Shown: positions 38,243-47,746 of the stretch, piece after piece
How the letters are laid out: each line of letters starts with the position of its first letter
How positions within the stretch are numbered: the stretch's first letter is position 1
NCBI RefSeq assembly: GCF_947502445.1
Contig: NZ_CANMZW010000008.1
Span: 1 to 64,000 of the forward strand
Direction of reading: 5' to 3'
DNA length: 64,000 nt
Origin: an uncultured Brevibacillus sp.
GTDB taxonomy: Bacteria; Bacillota; Bacilli; Brevibacillales; Brevibacillaceae
Notes under the pieces: model-generated
What the model saw: the letters and a program-made list of their open reading frames with translations, nothing else
The model's database searches: none
Told to the model about the DNA's origin: nothing
Position numbers and translations under genes: made by a program

Positions 38243-40333
38243 CTATCTTACTTCGACTCTACTCCCCTGTTGCAACTGGTACATTTTCCGATACAGCCCA
38301 TCTTGTTCCATCAGTTCTTCATGTGTTCCTCTCTCGGTTACTTCCCCGCGGGAGAGAACCAGAATCTGATCAGCATGCTGAATCGTTGACAAGCGGTGAG
38401 CAATGATGAATGTCGTCCTGCCTTTGGACAGCACATGCAGAGCTTCCTGAATAGCCAGCTCTGTTTCACTGTCAATACTGGCGGTCGCTTCGTCCAAAAT
38501 CAGGATCGCCGGGTCCGCAGCAAGCGCACGGGCAAACGAGATCAGCTGACGCTGTCCTGCAGACAAGGTCATCCCGCGCTCCACCACTGGCTCATCGTAG
38601 CCACCTGGCAATTGCTTGATGAATTCATCAGCACGCACTGCCTCAGCGGAAGCTCTGACTTTTTCGTCCGTAATTGCTTCATTATACATGCGGATATTAA
38701 AGCCGATGCTTCCCGTAAACAAAAACGGGTCCTGCAGAACCAATCCCACATGCTGGCGTAATGCGTGGGTGTCGATGGACTTCATGTCTTCCCCATCGAT
38801 AAGAATACGGCCTTTGGAAACAGGATAAAATCCGAGCAAAAGGTTCATCAGCGAGCTTTTCCCGGAGCCCGTATGTCCAACCAGCGCAATTGTCTGGCCT
38901 GGCTTTGCCGTGAAGGAAACATTTTTTAACACGTATTCATCGCCGCTATACGCAAAGGATACCTGGTCAAAAACCACTTCCCCTTGAGGCCGACTGATTT
39001 GTTTGCCTGCAACAGCTGTCTCGGACTCCGTTTCTGTATCCAGAATATCAAAGACACGCTTAGCCGAGGTCGTCGCTTGTGCCAGTTGAGACAACCGCCC
39101 CATAATCATGTTGATCGGCTCAAAGAAACGCCCCATATAATCCACGAAGGCAAACAGCGCCCCGAAGGAAATTGCACTGTGAAAAGATGCAGAACCGAAA
39201 TACCAAATAATCAAGGTCAACGAGACCTTCCAGATCAGATCTACCGCCGGTCTGAGCAAAAATGATTCCAGATTGATCTCTTTCAATCTCACCTTGAAAT
39301 ACGCTTCATTTATATCAGCAAACTCTTTTTGCACGCCAGCTTCACGACGAAACGCCTGCACGATCGACATGTTCTGAATCATCTCGTTGATCATCGCATT
39401 CATATCACTAAGACGTGCACGGATAATCGCATAATAGCGAGAGCTGTACTTTTGATAAAAGAACACAAGTAAAACGAGTATGGGCACTGTTAAACAGCAA
39501 AACAGCGCCAGCTCTGGCTGCAAAATATACAGGGCAATCAAAATTCCGATCAAATACAGCCCATTCTGTACAAAAGTAGCCAGCACGCTTACATACAACT
39601 CACGCACTGCCTCCGTATCATTGCTGACTCTGGAAACGAGTGAGCCTACTGGAGTCTTGTCAAAGAAAGAAACCGGTAGCTTTTGCAGGTGAATAAACAG
39701 CTTCATCCGCATCTGCTGAATGATGCGCTGTGCGATCGTCTGCAGCCACAGAATCTGAATATAGTTGAAGCCTGCAGATAATAAAATCAGCACCGCATAC
39801 CCAACAGACAACCACACGATCGGCAGCATATCACTGCTATACATTGCCTTTACTTCATCGGCAGTTAGCTTGATCCCTGTATAGGTCGCACTCGTACCCG
39901 CCTGCTCATTTGTGTTGACAACCTCTACGCGCTCACGACCGTTTTCTTGTGCCATCGGGGTAATCTGTTTTTTCCCATTTTGCTCCACATGACCAGTCAC
40001 CAGATAGTAGGTGGTGCCTTCTGCCAGCATCGTCATTTGACTATTCTTTAATTCATCCGGAGAAAGACCCATTTCTTCTATGAAATCTTCCCGCACATAG
40101 TACTTGTCGTTTAGCGATACGGCTGCTTCTGCAGCTGCTTGCGGTTTATCCTGCAGCTCATACCACGGCTTTTGAATCCCGAGAATATGGTTGTCAATCA
40201 TCACTTTCGCTAAAAAGGGCCCTGCCAATTCCGCACTGGTCCCGAGCACTAGCAAAAACAGCGCACCGATGATTTGCTTTTGAAACGGCTTGGCGAAATC
40301 CGTCAGCCGACGCCACACATTTTGCCCGCTCAT
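38243..40333 (-). CDS. bmrD: Heterodimeric ABC multidrug exporter subunit BmrD
   Basis: A 696-residue half transporter: membrane domain about 15-425, ATPase about 450-690. Between the first two helices an extracellular insert of about 110 residues (about 48-170) marks it as the BmrD (YheH) partner. Walker A is GHTGSGKSS, the signature is LSAGQRQLISFARAL and Walker B is ILILDEATASID with the catalytic Glu. Its partner's Walker B has Asp instead, so only one ATP site of the pair is fully active. It follows bmrC by 21 bp. The B. subtilis pair exports drugs and is induced by ribosome-targeting antibiotics. Confidence 0.82.
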   Translation of the reverse strand: MSGQNVWRRLTDFAKPFQKQIIGALFLLVLGTSAELAGPFLAKVMIDNHILGIQKPWYELQDKPQAAAEAAVSLNDKYYVREDFIEEMGLSPDELKNSQMTMLAEGTTYYLVTGHVEQNGKKQITPMAQENGRERVEVVNTNEQAGTSATYTGIKLTADEVKAMYSSDMLPIVWLSVGYAVLILLSAGFNYIQILWLQTIAQRIIQQMRMKLFIHLQKLPVSFFDKTPVGSLVSRVSNDTEAVRELYVSVLATFVQNGLYLIGILIALYILQPELALFCCLTVPILVLLVFFYQKYSSRYYAIIRARLSDMNAMINEMIQNMSIVQAFRREAGVQKEFADINEAYFKVRLKEINLESFLLRPAVDLIWKVSLTLIIWYFGSASFHSAISFGALFAFVDYMGRFFEPINMIMGRLSQLAQATTSAKRVFDILDTETESETAVAGKQISRPQGEVVFDQVSFAYSGDEYVLKNVSFTAKPGQTIALVGHTGSGKSSLMNLLLGFYPVSKGRILIDGEDMKSIDTHALRQHVGLVLQDPFLFTGSIGFNIRMYNEAITDEKVRASAEAVRADEFIKQLPGGYDEPVVERGMTLSAGQRQLISFARALAADPAILILDEATASIDSETELAIQEALHVLSKGRTTFIIAHRLSTIQHADQILVLSRGEVTERGTHEELMEQDGLYRKMYQLQQGSRVEVR

Positions 40334-40354
40334 GAAACGCTCTCCCTCCTCTCT

Positions 40355-42097
40355 CTAACCGGTGACATCCTGCTCCATCTGTTGGCGACGATACTGCTCC
40401 GCGTACCAGCCATTTTTTTGCATCAGCTCGTTATGCGTCCCTCGCTCCACGATCCTGCCTTCGTCCAATACCAGAATTAACTGGGCATGCTGAACGGCAG
40501 ACAGGCGATGTGCCGTAATAATCGTTGTTTTATTTGCGCGCTCCTGCCGTAAATGACGCAATATGCTTTCCTCTGTGCGAGCATCCACAGCGGATAATGA
40601 ATCGTCTAAAATCAATATATCGGCATCGACCACAAGTGCACGGGCAATCGAAATGCGCTGCTTTTGCCCACCTGAGAGCGTTACTCCCTTTTCTCCCACC
40701 ATCGTTTGCAGACCGTCTTTGAACTGCGTCAGATCGCCTCTCATTTCCGCCAGCTCCAGCGCACGAACGACTTCCTCATTCGTAGCATCTGGACGACCGA
40801 AAGCGACGTTTGCCTCAATCGTGCGGGAGAACAGCAAATGCTCCTGGGGAACGTACCCGATCTTTTCCCGCAGTGCGTGGAAGGAGAGCTTTTCAATCGG
40901 TACACCGCCAACCAAAAGTGAACCTTCATTCATTTGATATTGATGCAAGAGAGAGCGACAGAGCGTCGACTTCCCACTTCCCGTGCGACCGACGATCCCC
41001 AGCGTCTCCCCTTCCTCCAGAACAAAGGAAATATCAGAGAGTGCAGGCTTTTCCGCTCCTGGATAGCAAAACGAAAACTGACGTGCTTCCACGGTGTTTG
41101 CGGCTACAGTCGCTACTGGATTTGCGGCTTCTTTTACATCTGGCTGCTCCACCATAAGCTCTGAATAGCGTTTGTGAGAGGCTCCGCCCCGCTGCAGTAC
41201 ATTTACCAGCCAGCCAAAAGCAAACATCGGCCAAATCAACAGTCCGAGATACAAATTGAAGGCGACCAGATCGCCCAATGAAATCGCGCTGGTGAAAACC
41301 AGATACGTACCATACCCAAGACCAATCAAAAAGCTGAATCCAATAATGATCGCGATCGTCGGTTCAAATAAGGCATCAATCCGCGATACACTTACATTTC
41401 TCTCCAGTGTCTTCTCGCTGACCCGCCGATAGGCCTCCACATCCGCTTTTTCCTGGACAAATGCACGCAGTACACGCACGCCAGAGACCGATTGCTGGAC
41501 ATGGTCATTCATTTCTCCGAATGCTTCCTGGGCCAAATAAAAGCGATCATGCAAAAGCTTTCCATAATAGGCGGTTGACCACGCCAAAAAAGGCATCGGG
41601 ATCAATGCAGCCAAAGTCAGCTTCCAGTCGATGACAGTCACCATCACGCCCAGCGTCAACAACGTCATAAACAAGGAATCAACAAGCGTCAGCACTCCGG
41701 TACTGGCCGTTTGCTCAATCGCCGGAATATCATTCGTCGCGACAGCCATCAAATCTCCACTGCGCTTGCGGTGGTAAAAGGACGGCGTCATCTTCGTCAA
41801 ATGAGTGAATAGCCGCTCACGCAAGGTCCGCTCCAGCAAGAGCGCTCCTCCATTCAGCAAATACCTCCAGACGAAGCGCATCACATACAAAAGCACACCA
41901 AGCACCAGCAAAATTACCATCGTCCTAGTCAAAGCAGATGCAGTCAACGAGCTGTTGCGAATCGAATCCACCGTCTCTCCGATCAGCCGAGGCGGCCAAA
42001 GCATAAGCACATCAATCAAAAACAAAAAAGAGATACCGATAACGTATCGCTTCCAATGAGCACGAAAAAACCAGGACAGTTGTTTTAGTGTTTGCAT
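40355..42097 (-). CDS. bmrC: Heterodimeric ABC multidrug exporter subunit BmrC
   Basis: A 580-residue half transporter: six helices in about 20-310, ATPase about 340-575. Walker A is GRTGSGKST, the signature is LSGGQKQRISIARAL, and Walker B is ILILDDSLSAVD with Asp in place of the catalytic Glu, as in BmrC (YheI). The start ATG at 42097 has GAGG 8 bases upstream; a GTG three codons before has none. A promoter followed at once by a terminator lies upstream (42142-42216). Confidence 0.82.
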   Translation of the reverse strand: MQTLKQLSWFFRAHWKRYVIGISFLFLIDVLMLWPPRLIGETVDSIRNSSLTASALTRTMVILLVLGVLLYVMRFVWRYLLNGGALLLERTLRERLFTHLTKMTPSFYHRKRSGDLMAVATNDIPAIEQTASTGVLTLVDSLFMTLLTLGVMVTVIDWKLTLAALIPMPFLAWSTAYYGKLLHDRFYLAQEAFGEMNDHVQQSVSGVRVLRAFVQEKADVEAYRRVSEKTLERNVSVSRIDALFEPTIAIIIGFSFLIGLGYGTYLVFTSAISLGDLVAFNLYLGLLIWPMFAFGWLVNVLQRGGASHKRYSELMVEQPDVKEAANPVATVAANTVEARQFSFCYPGAEKPALSDISFVLEEGETLGIVGRTGSGKSTLCRSLLHQYQMNEGSLLVGGVPIEKLSFHALREKIGYVPQEHLLFSRTIEANVAFGRPDATNEEVVRALELAEMRGDLTQFKDGLQTMVGEKGVTLSGGQKQRISIARALVVDADILILDDSLSAVDARTEESILRHLRQERANKTTIITAHRLSAVQHAQLILVLDEGRIVERGTHNELMQKNGWYAEQYRRQQMEQDVTG

Positions 42098-42141
42098 GTC
42101 CGTCACCTCATTTCATTTGCAGGCATTCTCTTCTTCCACTT

Positions 42142-42216
42142 AAAAAAGGGCGCGCGAATCACGCAGCCCCTTTTTTGTACTTACTCCATCGTAATTTACT
42201 GAATTTTCCTTGTCAA
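42142..42216 (-). promoter_or_regulatory. Promoter followed by a terminator in front of bmrC (possible attenuator)
   Basis: Minus strand: TTGACA (42216-42211), 17-bp spacer, TACGAT (42193-42188), so the transcript would begin near 42181. A hairpin with G/C-rich stem and six T (42176-42142) begins within about 10 bases and stands before bmrC. In B. subtilis bmrCD is controlled by attenuation through the leader bmrB; here no leader peptide of useful length is seen. Alternatively the hairpin simply ends the acetyltransferase transcript. Confidence 0.5.
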
Positions 42217-42217
42217 T

Positions 42218-42781
42218 CTAACTTTTTTCATTCTTGAAATCATCCCACTCTTCACGCAGCAAGCTGTATACCGCATGATCGACATAATGATCGTACAGAA
42301 ATTCATTACGGCGCAGGACCCCCTCCAGCTGAAAGCCCAAACGCTCTGGGATCGATCTGCTTTTCCAGTTTTCTGTTGCCGCCTGAATGGTTACCTTTTC
42401 CATTCTCCATGAACCAAAAATCAGCTTGTCGATATAAACAGCAACTGCCTCCGTCATCAAGCCGTTGCCCTGGAATCCCGACCCCAGCCAATAGCCGATC
42501 GAGGTCTTTTTATTAATCCAGTCCAGATTATGAACGCCCAGCGTCCCTGCCAGACGACCTTTGAACCAAATGCCATAGTGCGTTCCTTGATTGTTATTAT
42601 GTTGATTGATTGTCATTTGAATAAAGCCCGCAGTATCCTCCACCCGATTGGTGAAATCGAGCCATGGCAGCCATTGTTTCAGATGAGCACGGTTGGTATC
42701 TGTCAGCCAAAACATCTCTGACGCGTCCGCTAGCTCTAACTGCTTTAAATACGACTCCTCTGTCATCACGATGTGCCTCAT
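42218..42781 (-). CDS. GNAT-family N-acetyltransferase (RimL type)
   Basis: A 187-residue acetyltransferase similar in layout to ribosomal-protein serine acetyltransferases: WLPWLDF early, IGYWLGSGFQGNGLMTEA in the acetyl-CoA loop and NWKSRSIPERLGFQLEGVLR at the end. The substrate is unknown. AAGGAGG lies before the ATG. It is upstream of bmrC but separated by a hairpin. Confidence 0.85.
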   Translation of the reverse strand: MRHIVMTEESYLKQLELADASEMFWLTDTNRAHLKQWLPWLDFTNRVEDTAGFIQMTINQHNNNQGTHYGIWFKGRLAGTLGVHNLDWINKKTSIGYWLGSGFQGNGLMTEAVAVYIDKLIFGSWRMEKVTIQAATENWKSRSIPERLGFQLEGVLRRNEFLYDHYVDHAVYSLLREEWDDFKNEKS

Positions 42782-42925
42782 ACCAAACCCTCCTTATTAG
42801 TCCGTAGCCTCGATGGTTTTCCATTGGTTATGCTCGATTATGGTGCAGGACGAATCGTTTGGCAAGAAGTGTGAAATGATAAAACGCCCACCTCTGTGGC
42901 GAGGCGGACGTGCTACATGACACAT

Positions 42926-43966
42926 TTATTTTTTGCTGTTGCCGATTTCTTCCGGCTTGAAAATGCCTGTTTCCGTCACAATTGCCGTGATGTACCTCGC
43001 AGGCGTCACATCGAATGCAGGATTATATACTTTGATATCGTCTGGAGCTACTTGCTTGCCAAGTCCATGCGTGATTTCCTCTGCTGGGCGCTCTTCAATC
43101 GGAATGTCAGCACCTGTTGCTGTTTCCAGATCGACAGAAGACAGTGGAGCCGCGACATAAAACGGAATGCCGTGAGCTTTGGCAAGTACAGCCACGCCGT
43201 ACGTTCCGATTTTGTTTGCAACGTCGCCATTTGCTGCTACGCGATCTGTCCCTACGATAACTGCCTCTACTTTGCCTTGAGACATGACCATTGCTGCCAT
43301 GTTATCGCAGATCAGCGTCACATCAATACCCGCCTGCTGGAGCTCATAGGCAGTCAGACGCGCGCCTTGCAGGACTGGACGCGTTTCATCTGCGTATACT
43401 TTGAGGTTCCAGCCGCGTTCTTTTGCCAAATAAAATGGAGCCGTCGCCGTTCCATAGGCAGCTGTTGCCAGAGCGCCAGGGTTGCAGTGTGTAAGAATGC
43501 CCATGCCATCATGCAGGAGCGTCAGCAAATGCTCGCCAATCGTACGGCATACTTCAGCATCCTCTTTTTGAATTGCCAAAGCCTCGTCCAGTACCGCAGC
43601 CTTCAGCTCAGCAACAGACAAACCTTTCTCTTTTTCCACACGGGCCTTGATACGATCCAGTGCCCAGAACAGATTGACTGCAGTTGGACGGGAAGTGCCC
43701 AGATAGTCCGCCTGCTTGGTCAATTCATTCCAAAATTGCTCGTACGATTCTGCCTCGCTGCCGCGAACGCCCAGATAGAGTCCGTATGCCGCAGCCATTC
43801 CGATTGCAGGTGCTCCGCGTACTTGCAAATGGCGTATGGATGCCCACACTTCTTCGGATGTCGTCAGGTTCAAATAAATCGTTTCTACTGGCAAGCGCGT
43901 TTGATCCAGCAGGACTAAGCAATCGTTCTCCCACTTGACCGGCGCAAATTGTGTACTCGTTGTCAT
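42926..43966 (-). CDS. mtnA: Methylthioribose-1-phosphate isomerase
   Basis: Converts 5-methylthioribose-1-phosphate to 5-methylthioribulose-1-phosphate in methionine salvage. The length of 346 residues fits the family. The catalytic Cys lies in [12 protein letters not shown] and the Asp in [32 protein letters not shown] near the start binds phosphate. Its ATG overlaps the stop of mtnK (ATGA). Confidence 0.95.
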   Translation of the reverse strand: MTTSTQFAPVKWENDCLVLLDQTRLPVETIYLNLTTSEEVWASIRHLQVRGAPAIGMAAAYGLYLGVRGSEAESYEQFWNELTKQADYLGTSRPTAVNLFWALDRIKARVEKEKGLSVAELKAAVLDEALAIQKEDAEVCRTIGEHLLTLLHDGMGILTHCNPGALATAAYGTATAPFYLAKERGWNLKVYADETRPVLQGARLTAYELQQAGIDVTLICDNMAAMVMSQGKVEAVIVGTDRVAANGDVANKIGTYGVAVLAKAHGIPFYVAAPLSSVDLETATGADIPIEERPAEEITHGLGKQVAPDDIKVYNPAFDVTPARYITAIVTETGIFKPEEIGNSKK

Positions 43967-45192
43967 ACCGTGGTAGCCTCCTGATAGTAGCGTGCGGTAA
44001 CTGTACGGACAATGTCCGTGATGTCGGTTGATTCGCCTACATTGCTGCGGCCGAGGATCAGCGCTTCACCAATCGCCAGCGCCAAGCGTTCTGCTTCTGC
44101 ACGCGTTTGTTCGTCCTCGATGGCATTCAAATCTGCCACTCCTGCCAGCCCAATCACGCGGCGCAGGATTTTGCATCCAGCATAACCGGCAGTGTCCTGA
44201 ATCAGTCGTTCTACATAGCTCTGCCAGAGGCCTTCTACATGAGCGCTGCGTTCTTTTGCCTGTTTATGCCACAGCTGAACAAACTGGGAGACGAATTCGT
44301 TCCAAACATCTTCGACCGTCTCCAGTAAGTATTCGCGGTATGCGTCTCGTTCTCCTTGGTCTTTTTGCAAACCGTGCTGCCCTGCGTAATTGAGCACGAG
44401 GTTGGCAATGACCGCACCGATATCAAAGCCGATCGGGCCGTAGTAAGCAAATTCAGGGTCAATTGCTTTCAAGCTCGTTTCGGTAATGAAGATGCTTCCT
44501 GTATGCAAGTCACCGTGCAAAAGCGCTTCTGCGCGAGTCAAAAAGTCATATTTAAGCTTGGCGATTTCGAGCTTCAGCGGCTTGTTGCTCCAGATCGCTT
44601 CTACTTCCGGACGAATCAATGGATTAAAATTATTGGTTGGTGCATTTTCGTAAGGATCAGTAAAGACCAGATCTTCAGTAATTTTGCATAATTCGGGATT
44701 TAGGAATGTTCCGACTAACGCCTTTTTTTCGTATGGATGCGCCCCGAGATCAGATGTGTAGAACAAGGTTTTCGCCATGAAACGACCAATTTGCTTGGCA
44801 AAGAGCGGATAACGTTTCCCTTCGATGAGACCTTTGCGCATGATGACGTGATCTCCGACGTTTTCCATTACGGTCAAAGCCAGCTCCTGGTCAAAATGAT
44901 ACACTTCCGGTACGAGATCAGGTACGTATTTATGCTGAATGCGCAGCGCTTCGCTCTCGATACGTGCACGATCAATCGTCAGCGGCCAAGATTCTCCAAC
45001 CACACGCGCAAATGGCAACGCCTGCTTCACAATCACGCTCTTTCCGGTAGCTTTCTCTTGAATATCAAACACCAGATTGAGGTTTCCATCCCCGATTTCG
45101 TGACTCGTCAGCTCTGCTCCCTCAGTAAACAGACCTGGCAAACTCTTTACGTACTCCACTGCTTCCTGCTCGGTCAACGCACGATAAGCCAT
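43963..45192 (-). CDS. mtnK: 5-Methylthioribose kinase
   Basis: Phosphorylates 5-methylthioribose with ATP, the entry to the salvage pathway in Bacillus-type bacteria. The length of 409 residues is usual. The choline-kinase-like fold shows [11 protein letters not shown] (catalytic loop) and [18 protein letters not shown] (metal-binding). It is controlled by the SAM-I riboswitch upstream. Confidence 0.95.
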   Translation of the reverse strand: MAYRALTEQEAVEYVKSLPGLFTEGAELTSHEIGDGNLNLVFDIQEKATGKSVIVKQALPFARVVGESWPLTIDRARIESEALRIQHKYVPDLVPEVYHFDQELALTVMENVGDHVIMRKGLIEGKRYPLFAKQIGRFMAKTLFYTSDLGAHPYEKKALVGTFLNPELCKITEDLVFTDPYENAPTNNFNPLIRPEVEAIWSNKPLKLEIAKLKYDFLTRAEALLHGDLHTGSIFITETSLKAIDPEFAYYGPIGFDIGAVIANLVLNYAGQHGLQKDQGERDAYREYLLETVEDVWNEFVSQFVQLWHKQAKERSAHVEGLWQSYVERLIQDTAGYAGCKILRRVIGLAGVADLNAIEDEQTRAEAERLALAIGEALILGRSNVGESTDITDIVRTVTARYYQEATTV

Positions 45193-45289
45193 GATTCATT
45201 ACTCCCCTCAATGTCATTTTGTATTTATCTCTAGTGGACTGGATGCTTGCCCCAGTCTAGCAATCAAACGGCAGCCATTTCAGACATGC

Positions 45290-45504
45290 AAAAAGACCTC
45301 TTTCCCGAAGAAAAGAGGTCGCTGTCGTCACGTACAAAATAAACGTGTCCTTGTCCCCCTTATCTTCCAGACCACTTTTGTTTCTGCAGGAATTAGCACC
45401 GTGCACGTCGCCTGAAACTTTAATCGCTACAAAAGCGACCAAAGAGCGTCATGTCGGTTGCCGGGTATCATCGGGCCAGTCCCTCCACCTTCTCTGGATA
45501 AGGT
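45290..45504 (-). promoter_or_regulatory. SAM-I (S-box) riboswitch of mtnK-mtnA
   Basis: On the minus strand, starting with CTTATCC at 45502, the S-box landmarks follow in order: GGTGGAGGGACTGGCCC, a pseudoknot-type loop, CCCGGCAACC, GGTGCTAATTCC and GATAAG (45364-45359), which pairs with the start. The expression platform is a terminator (45295-45320) with five T. High SAM is expected to end transcription before mtnK. Confidence 0.93.
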
Positions 45505-45535
45505 ATCCATCGTATGCAATTATGATTTAGTTTGA

Positions 45536-45564
45536 ATCATACAGCCACACTTACATGCTGTCAA
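45536..45564 (-). promoter_or_regulatory. SigA-type promoter of mtnK-mtnA
   Basis: TTGACA (45564-45559), 17-bp spacer, TATGAT (45541-45536), just upstream of the S-box. Confidence 0.75.
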
Positions 45565-45596
45565 CACCCTTTTTCAGCTGCCTCCATCCATTTTTA

Positions 45597-46805
45597 CTAC
45601 CAGCTGTAGTGCGTCCCGGAAGCAGCTGGGTGATCCCAATTCCACCAGTCTACCTTGCCCAAAAATGCCGCTGTAATCGACTTTTCCTGTTGCAGCTTGA
45701 GCAGCTCCTTGGTCGGTCCGGTCAAAACAGCGCCATAAATACGGACGCCATTTTTTTGCATATACTGGTAACGCTCGGCAATTTGCGGCTTGCTTCTGGA
45801 AACCAAGCTAAACCCTATTTCATTGGTCAGCCGCTCCTGTTCAGAAAGAAATTTCATTTCGCTCAAATAAGCTGCTGCCCGGCGCGGTCCTTCGCCATTG
45901 ACCTGAATCGGGGCATTCCCATAGCTCAGCTCCCGCTCCGCAAATCCCCAGACGTCACCAGCCCCGAGAAGACGAACTCCTTCATCAGCCCCAGTGCGTG
46001 CTTGCTCCTGCCCTGAATCAACAGCAAACCAGACTGTTTCGTATGCATCGCTGCTGGCATGGCGGGAAATTAGTGCGTAATATTCCTCGTAGCTCAAAAA
46101 ATGGTCAAAGGAGATGGCCAGCTGAGATACTGTGCCCTCCGGCAGCTTTTCCATCGTCGCCCAGGCAGGTGTACGCAGATGCTCCGAGTCCGCCTGCGTC
46201 AACTTCTGCCCCGTAATCGGGTAGTTGAAAAAGAGCTTTTGCTCTCTGACCCCGTTTGTCCACTCTGGCTTGGCGCTGGTCTTCCACAAAAAGTTGGTGC
46301 TTTCGAAGCTTCCTGCGTTTTTATCCTCTCTCCCTACCCGCTCACGCAGTTCCATCCTGATCTTCCCGTAGAATAAACCGACCTCTGAGCCACTGCTGCC
46401 TACACTTACACCCGGCTGCGTGAAGTTGACCATATCCTTAGCGACCCGGAACAAATCGTCATGCATCAGGGAACCAAACCAGCCGTTCACCACAAACAGC
46501 AAGACACCTGCAAAGAAGGCAAGCCCCATCGTAAACGCGGAATTAGACAGTCGCATCCTCCATTTTCCTCGCCGAATGATGGCACGCTGTCTCTCCTCCG
46601 TGAGTGGGGCAGGAATTTCTTTACTAGAAACGTTATCTGAGCCCGTGCCTTGCTCTTCCCCCAACAGTAGCCGCTCCAATCGCTGGGCGTACTCCTCATC
46701 TCGGATTACTTCTTCCCCGAGCCTTTGCTCCTCGCCCTCTGTCATTTCTCCTCGCAGGTAAGCGAGCAGCTTTTGATCCCGGCTATTTTTGTCTTTATTC
46801 TCCAT
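45597..46805 (-). CDS. Membrane anti-sigma factor (YhdL-like)
   Basis: A 402-residue protein. The N-terminal cytoplasmic part (about 1-90) should bind the sigma factor; one membrane helix at about 92-112 (AFTMGLAFFAGVLLFVVNGW) follows. A long extracytoplasmic part has the look of the Sigma_reg_N / Sigma_reg_C domains found in YhdL, the anti-SigM factor. The ATG at 46805 is preferred (GGAGGG 9 bases upstream). The gene starts inside the end of the sigma gene, so the two are translationally coupled. Confidence 0.78.
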   Translation of the reverse strand: MENKDKNSRDQKLLAYLRGEMTEGEEQRLGEEVIRDEEYAQRLERLLLGEEQGTGSDNVSSKEIPAPLTEERQRAIIRRGKWRMRLSNSAFTMGLAFFAGVLLFVVNGWFGSLMHDDLFRVAKDMVNFTQPGVSVGSSGSEVGLFYGKIRMELRERVGREDKNAGSFESTNFLWKTSAKPEWTNGVREQKLFFNYPITGQKLTQADSEHLRTPAWATMEKLPEGTVSQLAISFDHFLSYEEYYALISRHASSDAYETVWFAVDSGQEQARTGADEGVRLLGAGDVWGFAERELSYGNAPIQVNGEGPRRAAAYLSEMKFLSEQERLTNEIGFSLVSRSKPQIAERYQYMQKNGVRIYGAVLTGPTKELLKLQQEKSITAAFLGKVDWWNWDHPAASGTHYSW

Positions 46806-47286
46806 CTGCTCCATCCCTCCACAACTTTCGCATCTTTTGCCGCCCTCTAAACAGGGAACGCTTTACGTCAGCCACATCGATACCCAATATTTCTGCGATT
46901 TCTGCATAGGAAAAGGAAGCTGCTGCAAGCAGAAGGACCTGCTTTTGCTTTTCTGGTAGCTGCAGAAGCATTTCCTGAGCCACTTCCCACATTTCCTTGT
47001 GCACCACAGTTTCCGCAGGATCATCCACCTGCTGATCTGCATGTTCAGGCAGCTGCCCTACCAGCTGCAAGGGTCGCTTCGCCTGTTTGCGATGCCAATC
47101 GACAAAGGCGTGATACGCTACCTTGAACAGCCATGGCCTGACTTTTTCCCCATGATAATCGTCCAGGGACAAAAAGGCGCAGAAAAAGGTTTCCTGCGTC
47201 AGGTCCTCTGCCTGCCGAGCATCCCGTGTCAGCCGGAAAAGGTAGCGGTATATATCGTTTACGTGCAGTTTGTACACGTCGTCCAA
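46795..47286 (-). CDS. ECF-family RNA polymerase sigma factor (SigM-like)
   Basis: About 163 residues from the TTG at 47286. Region 2 (YRYLFRLTRDARQAEDLTQETF) and region 4 (QLPEKQKQVLLLAAASFSYAEIAEILG) are complete. A longer frame begins with an ATG at 47319, but that ATG lies at the predicted transcription start and has no ribosome-binding site. Shorter starts at TTG 47286 or GTG 47277 are therefore more likely. Pairing with a YhdL-like anti-sigma factor suggests a cell-envelope stress role. Confidence 0.75.
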   Translation of the reverse strand: MDDVYKLHVNDIYRYLFRLTRDARQAEDLTQETFFCAFLSLDDYHGEKVRPWLFKVAYHAFVDWHRKQAKRPLQLVGQLPEHADQQVDDPAETVVHKEMWEVAQEMLLQLPEKQKQVLLLAAASFSYAEIAEILGIDVADVKRSLFRGRQKMRKLWRDGADGE

Positions 47287-47324
47287 GCTTACTTTCCCAA
47301 CGCTTCCACACCCTTTCATTGACT

Positions 47325-47352
47325 ACCACGCTTTGCACGGAAAAAAGTTTCA
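47325..47352 (-). promoter_or_regulatory. ECF-sigma promoter (probable autoregulation)
   Basis: TGAAAC (47352-47347), 16-bp spacer, CGTGGT (47330-47325) fits the SigM/SigW type consensus (TGAAAC-N16-CGT). It lies directly before the sigma gene. Confidence 0.7.
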
Positions 47353-47404
47353 CCTCGTCCACATTTCCTTTTGTTCTTTTGTGCACACTTGGCGGAAAAA
47401 CAAT

Positions 47405-47433
47405 TTGACTCCCGGTTCATATCGTCTTATCAT
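47405..47433 (+). promoter_or_regulatory. SigA-type promoter of mtnW-X-B-D
   Basis: TTGACT (47405-47410), 17-bp spacer, TATCAT (47428-47433), upstream of the plus-strand S-box. Confidence 0.65.
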
Positions 47434-47474
47434 GATGGTATCGCACACGAAGAAGCAGCGTGTGAACCATATTA

Positions 47475-47696
47475 CTCTTATCGCGAGCTGGCTGAGGGAC
47501 TGGCCCTATGATGCCCGGCAACCGGCGCTCTTCTATTTTTGATTGATAGAATAGCGAAACGGTGCTAATTCCAACGGATAAGAGTCGAGACAGGAGAACC
47601 ACTTCTGCGCGTCTCGGCTACTGACCCGAGAGATGAGAGGAGACGAAGACTCTTTTATAGTCGACAACCGCCTCCCTACTCACGGGGAGGCTTTTT
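47475..47696 (+). promoter_or_regulatory. SAM-I (S-box) riboswitch of mtnW-X-B-D
   Basis: From CTCTTATC at 47475: GCTGAGGGACTGGCCC, GCCCGGCAACC, GGTGCTAATTCC and GGATAAGAG (ends 47584), which closes the first helix. A terminator GCCTCCC/GGGGAGGC with five T ends at 47696, 50 bp before mtnW. Confidence 0.93.
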
Positions 47697-47746
47697 ACAT
47701 TTCCTGTACGTTTCCTGTACGAACAAAAAGGAGGATTAGCCCTGGC

